Origin: UBA2402 sp037139735
GTDB taxonomy: Bacteria; Planctomycetota; Phycisphaerae; Phycisphaerales; UBA1924
Length of the DNA: 33,395 bases
NCBI GenBank assembly: GCA_037139735.1
Contig: JBAXFU010000030.1
Location: 1 to 33,395, forward strand
Direction of reading: 5' to 3'
Positions 16,547 to 23,107 of this stretch are shown here, piece by piece. The number at the start of each line of letters is the position of its first letter. Positions within the stretch are counted from its first letter, which is position 1. A program made the translations under genes and the position numbers. The notes below the pieces were generated by a model. It was not told where the DNA came from. It saw nothing but the letters and a program-made list of their open reading frames with translations, and did not search any database.

Positions 16547-16816
16547 TCAGCGCATCAGCATCACGCCCAGGATGACGGCCAGCGCGATCCCGGTGACGAC
16601 GACCCATGTCGGCGGGCCCTTGGAGTCGTCGGCGCCGTCGACGGCGTGGCCGCACTTCCAGCACAGGGCGACGTCGTCGTGGAGCTGCGCGCCGCAGGCG
16701 GGGCAGGGGCGAGTGGGATCGCTGAAGGCGGCGAGGTCTTCTTCGCTGGGGCCTTCATCGGTGCCGTCGGCGCGGGGCATGGGGCAGGAGCAGTCGTTGC
16801 AGCCGCGGCGGTTCAT
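16547..16816 (-). CDS. Zinc-ribbon protein with C-terminal membrane anchor
   Basis: This 89-residue protein has a double CxxC zinc ribbon, CPACG (38-42) and CWKCG (52-56). A single hydrophobic span at the C-terminus (about 70-88) would leave the ribbon in the cytoplasm as a tail-anchored protein. The N-terminus carries extra cysteines (C6, C9, C11). The start overlaps the pyrE stop as ATGA, so it is translationally coupled to pyrE. The link to pyrimidine synthesis may be only positional. No function is recognised. Confidence 0.75.
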   Translation of the reverse strand: MNRRGCNDCSCPMPRADGTDEGPSEEDLAAFSDPTRPCPACGAQLHDDVALCWKCGHAVDGADDSKGPPTWVVVTGIALAVILGVMLMR

Positions 16817-17373
16817 TCATCGACGCCCAGATCGCGCTTGGTGAAGAGGGCGTCGAAGAGGAGGCCCTGGGCTTCGACGTTCTCGCGTGCGCCCTCGAGG
16901 CGGTCGATGGTGGCGATGACGCCCAGCACGTGGCCGCCGGCGTCGCGGATGGACTTGACGGCCTCGAGGGCCTGGCCGCCGGTGGTGGCGACGTCCTCGA
17001 CGAGCACGACGACGTCGCCGGGCTTGATGACGCCTTCGAGCTGCTTGGCGGTGCCGTAGTCCTTCTTCTGGTTGCGGACGAAGAGGCAGGGCAGGCCGGT
17101 GTGGAGGCTGGCGGCGGTGACGAGGGGGATGCCGCCGAGTTCGGCGCCGGCGAGGCGGACGGCCTTGCGACCGGCCTTGGCTTCCATGGCGGTCAGTCGC
17201 TGGGCGAACATGGGCGCGAGCTTGGCGAGCAGTTCGGGGCGGGTGGAGAAGAGGTACTTGTCGAGGTAGTACTTGCTGACCTTGCCCGAGCGGAGGGTGA
17301 AGGTGCCTCGGAGGAGGGCGACCTCGGCGATTTGGGAGGCCAGGGAGGGGGCGTTGATCTGCGCGGTGGACAT
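16813..17373 (-). CDS. pyrE: Orotate phosphoribosyltransferase
   Basis: This 186-residue enzyme makes orotidine 5'-phosphate from orotate and PRPP, the fifth step of pyrimidine synthesis. The PRPP-binding signature VVLVEDVATTGGQALEAV spans 122-139. The flexible catalytic loop is VRNQKKDYGTAKQLEG (99-114), with the conserved lysines. FTLRSGKVSKYYLD near the N-terminus (25-38) is typical of the family. TACCCT lies 6 nt before the ATG and supports the start. A longer open frame upstream runs through the divergent BtuF-like gene and is not coding. The 67-bp gap to that gene carries a promoter-like hexamer on each strand. Confidence 0.95.
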   Translation of the reverse strand: MSTAQINAPSLASQIAEVALLRGTFTLRSGKVSKYYLDKYLFSTRPELLAKLAPMFAQRLTAMEAKAGRKAVRLAGAELGGIPLVTAASLHTGLPCLFVRNQKKDYGTAKQLEGVIKPGDVVVLVEDVATTGGQALEAVKSIRDAGGHVLGVIATIDRLEGARENVEAQGLLFDALFTKRDLGVDE

Positions 17374-17379
17374 GGGCGA

Positions 17380-17385
17380 AGGGTA
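17380..17385 (-). promoter_or_regulatory. Putative -10 hexamer TACCCT, leaderless spacing (pyrE)
   Basis: TACCCT lies 6 nt before the pyrE ATG. Confidence 0.45.
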
Positions 17386-17427
17386 GTGGGGCAGGCGGGG
17401 CGGCGCGGGGCGGCGCGGGGCCGTTGC

Positions 17428-17433
17428 TACCCT
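17428..17433 (+). promoter_or_regulatory. Putative -10 hexamer TACCCT, leaderless spacing (BtuF-like)
   Basis: TACCCT lies 7 nt before the ATG at 17441, the same hexamer as for the divergent pyrE gene. Confidence 0.45.
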
Positions 17434-17440
17434 TGGCGCG

Positions 17441-18400
17441 ATGCCTCCACGCGTCGTCAGTCTGTTGCCGTCGGCCACCGAGGCCTTGTTCGCCGTGGGC
17501 GGGGGCCATCTGCTCGTCGGGCGTTCGCACGAGTGCGATTGGCCGCCGGAGGTCGCGGGGCTGCCGGTGCTGACGTCGCAGAAGGTCACGGCGACGGAGC
17601 CCGCGGCGATCGATGCGCAGGTTCGGGCGGCGTTGGCGGACCCTGGCGCTTCGCTGTACGAGGTGGACGAGGCGTTGTTGCGGTCGCTGGCGCCCGACAT
17701 CATTCTGACGCAGGACCTGTGCCGCGTGTGCTCGATCGATCTCCAGCGGGTGGAGCGGGTGGCGGCGACGATGACGCCTCGACCGGCGATCGTGAGCCTG
17801 AACCCGCACACGGTGGAGGACATCCTCGACGATCATCTGCGGATCGGTCGTGCGGCGGGACTCGAGGGGCAGGCTTCGCGGGCGGTGGTGGCGATGCGGG
17901 AGCGGCTCTTCGCGGCGGGGGAGCGGGTGAATCCGTTCGTCGACGGTCCGCATGTCGCGCTGCTCGAGTGGACGGATCCGCTCTACATCGGCGGTCACTG
18001 GTCGGTGCAGCTCGTGGAGCGGGCGGGCGGGTTCCACATGCTCAACCCCACGACGGTGCAGCCCGGCCAGGGCGCGGGCGCGGGGCCGCAGCACGGCGAA
18101 CGGCGCGCGGGCGCGAGCGTGCGGGTGCCCGAGGAGGTCTTCGCGGCGTCACGGCCCGAGTGGATCGTGTTGGCGCCGTGCGGGTTCGACCTGGCGGCGA
18201 CACGGCGGGCGCATGGCGAGTTGAGCGCGAAGGCGTGGTGGCGGGAGTTGCCCGCGGTGAAGGCGGGGCGGGTCGCGCTCGTCGACGGCAACCAGTGGTT
18301 CAACCGGCCGGGTCCGCGGATCGTTGACTGCTTCGAGTGGCTGGTGTCGTGGCTGAACGGCGAGGCGCCGTCGCATCGGCTGGTGGAGTGCGTGCGGTAG
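17441..18400 (+). CDS. BtuF-like cobalamin-binding protein without signal peptide
   Basis: This 319-residue protein matches the periplasmic-binding (PF01497) family used for vitamin B12. It opens directly with RVVSLLPSATEALFAVG, and contains ILTQDLCRVCSID (71-110 region) and LEWTDPLYIGGHW, which are typical of the cobalamin-binding subgroup. There is no signal peptide or lipobox, so it should stay in the cytoplasm, unlike transport BtuF. Such signal-less relatives are known but poorly understood. No BtuC or BtuD gene is nearby. TACCCT lies 7 nt before the ATG, which argues against a missed N-terminal signal. The gene converges on the deaminase gene with a 6-bp gap. Confidence 0.85.
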   Translation: MPPRVVSLLPSATEALFAVGGGHLLVGRSHECDWPPEVAGLPVLTSQKVTATEPAAIDAQVRAALADPGASLYEVDEALLRSLAPDIILTQDLCRVCSIDLQRVERVAATMTPRPAIVSLNPHTVEDILDDHLRIGRAAGLEGQASRAVVAMRERLFAAGERVNPFVDGPHVALLEWTDPLYIGGHWSVQLVERAGGFHMLNPTTVQPGQGAGAGPQHGERRAGASVRVPEEVFAASRPEWIVLAPCGFDLAATRRAHGELSAKAWWRELPAVKAGRVALVDGNQWFNRPGPRIVDCFEWLVSWLNGEAPSHRLVECVR

Positions 18401-18406
18401 GGCGCG

Positions 18407-18859
18407 TCACGGCACGCCGATGTCCTCGTTCCACAGTTCGGGCTTGGCGGCGATGAACTCGCGCATGAGGGCGATGCATCGCGGGTCTTGGGCGCAGATG
18501 ATCGTCGCGCCCGAGGCGGCCATCCAATCCTCGCGGCCTTGGAAGGTGGTGCGTTCGCCGATGACGACGCGGGGGATGCGGTGCAGCACGGCGGTGCCGC
18601 TGCACATGGCGCAGGGGCTGAGCGTGCTGGCGAGGATGAGCGTGTGCCAGTCGCGGCGGCGGCCCGCGTTGCGGATGCAGACGGTCTCGGCGTGGGCGGT
18701 GGAGTCGCCGGTCTGCACGCGGAGGTTGTGGCCCAGGGAGACGATGACGCCCTCCTTGGTGCACAGCGCGCTGCCGATGGGGATGCCCCCTTCGCGTCGA
18801 GACTTGAGGGCCTGCTCGTACGCGGCGTCCAGCGCGAGGCGATCGACGGGGGTGAGCAT
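18407..18859 (-). CDS. Cytosine deaminase-like enzyme (fungal FCY1 type)
   Basis: This 150-residue protein is a zinc-dependent nucleobase deaminase. The zinc site is H56-A57-E58 plus C83 and C86 in SPCAMC, with E58 as the proton shuttle. It is closer in pattern to yeast cytosine deaminase FCY1 than to tRNA or CMP deaminases: GGIPIGSAL, GHNLRVQTGDST, RIPRVVIGE and the C-terminal ELWNEDIG all have FCY1 counterparts recalled from memory. The predicted reaction is cytosine to uracil; isocytosine or guanine cannot be excluded. TACACT lies 6 nt before the ATG, inside the 24-bp gap after the GHL10 hydrolase gene, so it may have its own promoter. Confidence 0.87.
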   Translation of the reverse strand: MLTPVDRLALDAAYEQALKSRREGGIPIGSALCTKEGVIVSLGHNLRVQTGDSTAHAETVCIRNAGRRRDWHTLILASTLSPCAMCSGTAVLHRIPRVVIGERTTFQGREDWMAASGATIICAQDPRCIALMREFIAAKPELWNEDIGVP

Positions 18860-18865
18860 GAAGGC

Positions 18866-18871
18866 AGTGTA
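18866..18871 (-). promoter_or_regulatory. Putative -10 hexamer TACACT, leaderless spacing (deaminase)
   Basis: TACACT lies 6 nt before the deaminase ATG, in the short gap after the upstream hydrolase gene. Confidence 0.4.
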
Positions 18872-18883
18872 GTGGGACGCGGG

Positions 18884-20347
18884 TCAGGGCGTCATGGCGT
18901 GCCACGCGCCAAGACGACCGCCGCGGCCGACCGGGGCGAGCGCGACGGCGTCGGCGGCGGCGGCGTCGAGTTCGATGCCACCCGCGGCGGCGGTGGCCAC
19001 GTGCCACTCCCACGCCTGGCCTCGACGAACGCCCACGGCGATGAATCGAACGTCGCTCGGGGGCTTCCAGGTGATGACGAGGGACTTGTCGAGCGAGACT
19101 TCGGGGCTTTCGAGGGGCGCGGGGGCGGCGTCGCCGCAGGTCGCGAACAAGGGCATGAGCGCCGGCGCGGGGTAGGCCTGGGCTGCGAGCAGGGGCGCGA
19201 GGCCCTTGTAGTTGCGGGTGATGGCCTTGACGCTGAACTGGATGACGCCCGAGGCGGCGGGCCGCGTGCGGACGAGGCGGATCTGCTCGACGATCTCGGA
19301 GGGTTCCCACCCGGCATCGCCGTCGATCTTGCTGGCGTTGAGGCCCGGCGCGATGACGCGGCCCAGGGGGTTGGCGGCGATCCACCAATCGAGGAGGGGC
19401 GCGAAGGGCTGCTTGGGCGCGGCGATCTTCCAGTAGAGTTGGGGCGAGCAGTAGTCCATCCAGCCTTGCTCGAGCCAGAGGCGAGAGTCGGCGTAGAGCT
19501 TGGCGAAGGCGTCGAAGCCCTCGACGCCGGCGGGCGAACCGGGTCGCCAGATGCCGAAGGGGGAGACGCCGACCTTGACGTGGGGCTTGAGGGCCTTGAC
19601 GGATTCGTACAGGGAGCGGACGAAGGTGTTGATACGGTCGCGTCGCCAGTCCTCGAGTGCGAGCGTGCCGCCGGCCTTGGCGTAGGCCTCGAACCTGGCT
19701 GCATCGGGGAAGGGAAGGTTCTTCTCGGGGTATGGGTAGAAGTAGTCGTCGATGTGGACCCCGTCGACGTCGTATCTGGCGACGACATCGCGGACGGCGT
19801 CGAGGGCGCGTTGCTGGGCGTCTTCCGCGCCGGGATCCATCCACTTGTACTTGCCGTAGTCGACGACGAGATCGGGGCGGGCGTTGCTGACGTGCGTCGG
19901 GGCGTCGGGCTTCTTGGAGTCGAAGTGGCGGGCGCGGAAGGGGTTGAACCAGGCGTGGAACTCGATGCCCTTGGCGTGGCACTCGTCGATCCACATGGCG
20001 AGCGGGTCGTAGGCGGGGTCGGGGGCCTTGCCGGATTCGCCGGTGAGGAACTCGCTCCAGGGTTCGGGCGAGCCGGCGTAGAGGGCGTCGCCCGCGGTGC
20101 GGACCTGCACGACCAGGGCGTTGAGCTTGGCGGCGGCGGCCGCCGCGACGATGGCCTTGAGCTCCTCCTGCTGCTGCGTCACGGAGAGTTCGCGCGAGCT
20201 GGGCCAATCGATGTTGGCGACGGCGGCGACCCACGCGCCGCGAAACTCGCGAGGCGGATCGGGCGGCGTGACGGACGCGGCCTTCCAGACCTGCTGGGCG
20301 GCGGCCATGTGCACGAGCATGGAGGCGATCAACGCGGCGGTGCGCAT
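18884..20347 (-). CDS. Secreted GHL10-family glycoside hydrolase-like protein
   Basis: This 487-residue protein starts with a Sec signal peptide (MRTAALIASMLVHMAAAQQ, probable cut after AAA or AAQ). It continues with a GHL10 (PF02638, YngK-like) TIM barrel: REFRGAWVAAVANIDWPS, FHAWFNPFRAR, DVDGVHIDDYFYPYP with the catalytic-region aspartates, and VGVSPFGIW. Relatives act on cell-wall or other glycans outside the cell. A short fibronectin-like tail follows (about 400-480). I prefer this start to the ATG at 20380, 11 codons upstream, because TACGCT lies 5 nt before it and it gives a clean signal peptide. Confidence 0.88.
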   Translation of the reverse strand: MRTAALIASMLVHMAAAQQVWKAASVTPPDPPREFRGAWVAAVANIDWPSSRELSVTQQQEELKAIVAAAAAAKLNALVVQVRTAGDALYAGSPEPWSEFLTGESGKAPDPAYDPLAMWIDECHAKGIEFHAWFNPFRARHFDSKKPDAPTHVSNARPDLVVDYGKYKWMDPGAEDAQQRALDAVRDVVARYDVDGVHIDDYFYPYPEKNLPFPDAARFEAYAKAGGTLALEDWRRDRINTFVRSLYESVKALKPHVKVGVSPFGIWRPGSPAGVEGFDAFAKLYADSRLWLEQGWMDYCSPQLYWKIAAPKQPFAPLLDWWIAANPLGRVIAPGLNASKIDGDAGWEPSEIVEQIRLVRTRPAASGVIQFSVKAITRNYKGLAPLLAAQAYPAPALMPLFATCGDAAPAPLESPEVSLDKSLVITWKPPSDVRFIAVGVRRGQAWEWHVATAAAGGIELDAAAADAVALAPVGRGGRLGAWHAMTP

Positions 20348-20352
20348 GGACG

Positions 20353-20358
20353 AGCGTA
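20353..20358 (-). promoter_or_regulatory. Putative -10 hexamer TACGCT, leaderless spacing (GHL10)
   Basis: TACGCT lies 5 nt before the ATG at 20347. It decides that start over the one at 20380. Confidence 0.45.
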
Positions 20359-20391
20359 GAGCGCACGCGAGCGAGTTCATGCGGGCCCAGT

Positions 20392-20451
20392 GGGATCACC
20401 AGTGGGAAAGCGAGCGGGGAGACGAGCGGGAAGACGAGCGGGAAGACCAGT
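20392..20451. repeat. Five tandem 12-bp repeats
   Basis: Five direct units of 12 bp are present, starting at 20392, 20404, 20416, 20428 and 20440, with consensus GGGAAGACGAGC. The first and last units both end in CCAGT. They lie between the stop of the MASE1 histidine kinase and the start of the GHL10 gene, upstream of its promoter candidate. Confidence 0.75.
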
Positions 20452-20480
20452 GATCTCACCGGGTGCGGCGGGGAGGAAGC

Positions 20481-23015
20481 TCACGCCTTGGAGGCGGGCT
20501 GGAGCGCGCGGTGAATGGCTTCGGCGAGGGCTTGGTGGGTGTAGGGCTTGTGGAGGAAGGAGACGTGCTCGACGGGGCCGAGGGCGCCCATGGCGTGCTC
20601 GCGGGTGTAGCCGCTGGAGAGGATGACGGGGGAGGCGACGCCCATGTCGCGGATGGCGTGGAGGAAGTCGCGGCCGGGGATGCCGTGGATGGAGGCGTCA
20701 AGGAGGATGGCGTCGACGGGTTCGCCGCTCTTGCAGAGGTGGGCGAGGGCGGTGTAGCTGTCGTGGGCTTCGAGCACCTTGTGGCCCATGGCGCGGAGCG
20801 TCGCGACCGCGAAGGAGCGGACGACTTCTTCGTCGTCGACGACGAGGATGGTGCCGGGGTCGGGGGGCTGGAGGGAGGCGGGTGCGGGGGGTTTGGCCTC
20901 GATGGAGGAGGCGGGGAGGGGGCTGGCGGGGGTGAGGATGCGGAAGGTGGTGCCGCGGCCGGGGGAGCTTTCGACCTTGAGTGCGCCGTGGTGGGCCTTG
21001 ATGACGCCCGGGGCGGCGGCGAGACCCAAGCCGCGGCCGGTGGCCTTGGTGGTGAAGTAGGGATCGAAAATTCGATCGAGGGTGCGTTGGTCCATGCCCT
21101 TGCCGGTGTCGGTGACTTCGACGAAGGCGTAGGGGCCCGGGGCGGCTCCACCGGCGATGGTCTGGGAGGCGAGGAGGTCGGCGTCGGCGTCGACCAGGCC
21201 GGTCGAGACGCGGATCTCGCCGCGGGCGTCGTTGACGGCGTCGGCGGCGTTGGTGACGAGGTTCATGACGAGCCGGCGGACCTGGGTGGCGTCGATCTCG
21301 ACGGCGGGCAGGCCGGCGGCGACATCGACGCGGAGGGTGGCCTTGCCTGCGATCGAAGCGTCGGCGATGCGGAGGACGTCGAGGACGAGGTCGGAGAGGT
21401 CGATGCGTTCGGCGCGTTGGCGGCCGTCGCCCGCGAAGTCGAGGAGTTGCGTGGCCAGTTCGCCCGCGCGATGGGCGGCGTGCTCGACGGTGTCGAGTGA
21501 AGCGGCGGCGGGCGAGTCGGCGGGGAGGTGGCGTCGGGCGACGCCGACGTTGCCCATGATGCCGGTGAGGAGGTTGTTGAAGTCGTGGGCGATGGTGCCG
21601 GCGAGCAGGCCGAGGCTCTCGAGGCGTTGCGACTGGAGGACGCGGCGTTCGAGGCGTGCGTGCTCGGCCTCGATGCGGAGGCGTCGCGTGACGTCGTGGA
21701 CGATGGAGAAGAGGAGCGGCCGGCCCTGATGGGTGATGGCGCTGCAGTGCACTTCGACGCGACGTTCCTGGCCGTCGGCGAGGCGATGGGTGGAGGAGAT
21801 GCAGCCGTGGCCGGTGCGAGTCAGTTCGGCGGCGGTTTCGAGGAGGAGGTCGCGTTCGGCGACGTTGATGCGGGTGACGGGCATGCCTCGGAGTTGATCG
21901 CGGGAGAAGCCGTAGAAGCGGGCGGCGGCGTCGTTGGCGTCGAGGACGACGAGGTCTTGGGGGTCGATCAGGAGCATGATCGAGCCGTGGCGTTCGAAGA
22001 GATCGCGGAAGCGTTGTTCGCTTTCGCGGTGGCGGTCGCGGCTGCCGGCGAGGGCCTTGAGGGCGTCGCGTCCTTCGGCGGCCGCGCTGGCGAGGCAGAT
22101 GGCGGTGCCGCCGGAGACGGCCATGAAGGCCCAGAGGAGGCGGATGCCGTTGTCGAGGTCGTCGCTTCGGAAGGGGCCTTGGAGGCGGAGGGTGGCGGCG
22201 GCGGCGATGCAGGCGATGGTGAGGGACATGAGACTCGAGCCGCGGGGGCCGAGCCGCATGGCGCCCAGGACGAGGATGGGGATGGGGATGAAGGCGAGGG
22301 GGAAGGTGGTGGCGAGTTCGGGGAAGGGGATGAGGAAGGCGACGCAGGAGGCGATGGCGAGGGAGAGGAGCAGGAAGCCGCCGTCGATGGCCTGTCGCGG
22401 GGTGAGGCGGAGACGGCCGAACCACGTGGTGACGACGGGCGTGATGAGCAGGATGCTCAGGGCGTCGGCGATGGAGCAGTCGGCGGCGGTTTGCCAGAAG
22501 GAGACCTCGGCGGTGCCGGGGATGCGGTGGAGCGTGGCGTGGCCGAAGAGTCCCAGGGCGGTGATGAATCCGCCGAGGAGGGCCGCGACGGGGGCGGCGA
22601 CGAAGACGAGCGCGATGGCGTCGCGGAGTTGGTTGAAGCGTCCGTCGAACCCGGGGAAGCGACGGAGGATCCACCAGCCCACGAGCGACTCGAGGGCGTG
22701 GCCCGAGGCGGCGACCAGGGGCCAGGGGGTGATGACGGAGTTGGTCGCCGTGGCGTTGAGGAGCAGGTCGGCCAGGAAGATCACCGGCAGCGCGGAGGGC
22801 CCGACGAGGAGCATGGCGGCCAACGCGAGGCCGGCGGGAGGCCACAGGAGGGTGCACCCGGCGGTGGTGGTGGCGAAGGCGAGGCCGAGGAAGCCGCCGC
22901 TGACGGAGAGGGTGGCGAAGAGGAGCAGGAGGCCGATGCGTCGGCGAGGGTGCATCGCGAACGGGGAGACGTTCGCGCCCTGGGCGACAGGCGCATCGAG
23001 GGGGGACGTCGGCAT
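20481..23015 (-). CDS. MASE1-PAS hybrid sensor histidine kinase with receiver domain
   Basis: This 844-residue protein has an N-terminal multi-span MASE1 sensor (about 27-315). It is followed by a PAS domain (about 332-445; SIMLLIDPQDLVVLDAN), a HisKA helix with H477 in GTIAHDFNN, and a HATPase with N589 (NLVTNA), DTGKG (636-640) and GRGLGLA (660-666). A C-terminal receiver has D727 and D728, the phospho-acceptor D773 and K823. Autophosphorylation at H477 with transfer to D773 is expected. The ligand is unknown. There is no DNA-binding output, so a phosphotransfer partner elsewhere is likely. The gene diverges from an FHA-GAF histidine kinase 92 bp away. No promoter-like hexamer lies at leaderless spacing; one at 23083 would give a 67-nt leader. 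Confidence 0.92.
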   Translation of the reverse strand: MPTSPLDAPVAQGANVSPFAMHPRRRIGLLLLFATLSVSGGFLGLAFATTTAGCTLLWPPAGLALAAMLLVGPSALPVIFLADLLLNATATNSVITPWPLVAASGHALESLVGWWILRRFPGFDGRFNQLRDAIALVFVAAPVAALLGGFITALGLFGHATLHRIPGTAEVSFWQTAADCSIADALSILLITPVVTTWFGRLRLTPRQAIDGGFLLLSLAIASCVAFLIPFPELATTFPLAFIPIPILVLGAMRLGPRGSSLMSLTIACIAAAATLRLQGPFRSDDLDNGIRLLWAFMAVSGGTAICLASAAAEGRDALKALAGSRDRHRESEQRFRDLFERHGSIMLLIDPQDLVVLDANDAAARFYGFSRDQLRGMPVTRINVAERDLLLETAAELTRTGHGCISSTHRLADGQERRVEVHCSAITHQGRPLLFSIVHDVTRRLRIEAEHARLERRVLQSQRLESLGLLAGTIAHDFNNLLTGIMGNVGVARRHLPADSPAAASLDTVEHAAHRAGELATQLLDFAGDGRQRAERIDLSDLVLDVLRIADASIAGKATLRVDVAAGLPAVEIDATQVRRLVMNLVTNAADAVNDARGEIRVSTGLVDADADLLASQTIAGGAAPGPYAFVEVTDTGKGMDQRTLDRIFDPYFTTKATGRGLGLAAAPGVIKAHHGALKVESSPGRGTTFRILTPASPLPASSIEAKPPAPASLQPPDPGTILVVDDEEVVRSFAVATLRAMGHKVLEAHDSYTALAHLCKSGEPVDAILLDASIHGIPGRDFLHAIRDMGVASPVILSSGYTREHAMGALGPVEHVSFLHKPYTHQALAEAIHRALQPASKA

Positions 23016-23082
23016 GGAAACGACACGGTCCGCGAGGGCGTGGGCGGGTGTTGGTCCGGAAACGGAGGCGTACCCGAAGCGG

Positions 23083-23088
23083 ATGGTA
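23083..23088 (-). promoter_or_regulatory. Possible -10 hexamer TACCAT (MASE1 kinase, with leader)
   Basis: TACCAT lies 67 nt before the ATG at 23015, so a transcript from it would carry a leader. It overlaps TAGCCT (23087-23092) on the opposite strand, so initiation in the two directions could compete. Confidence 0.25.
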
Positions 23089-23092
23089 GCCT

Positions 23093-23098
23093 TACGCT
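23093..23098 (+). promoter_or_regulatory. Putative -10 hexamer TACGCT, leaderless spacing (FHA-GAF kinase)
   Basis: TACGCT lies 9 nt before the GTG at 23108. A second candidate, TAGCCT, lies at 23087-23092. Confidence 0.4.
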
Positions 23099-23107
23099 TC
23101 CCGCGAC

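Noticed and set aside
20348..20380. Upstream start of the GHL10 hydrolase at 20380
   Set aside because: The extra 11 residues would precede a normal signal peptide, and TACGCT at 20353-20358 sits inside that stretch at leaderless spacing to the start at 20347.
18300..20459. A 719-codon minus-strand frame overlapping the GHL10 and deaminase genes
   Set aside because: It is an out-of-frame shadow. Its striking FPLV repeats at the N-terminus come from translating the 12-bp tandem repeat.
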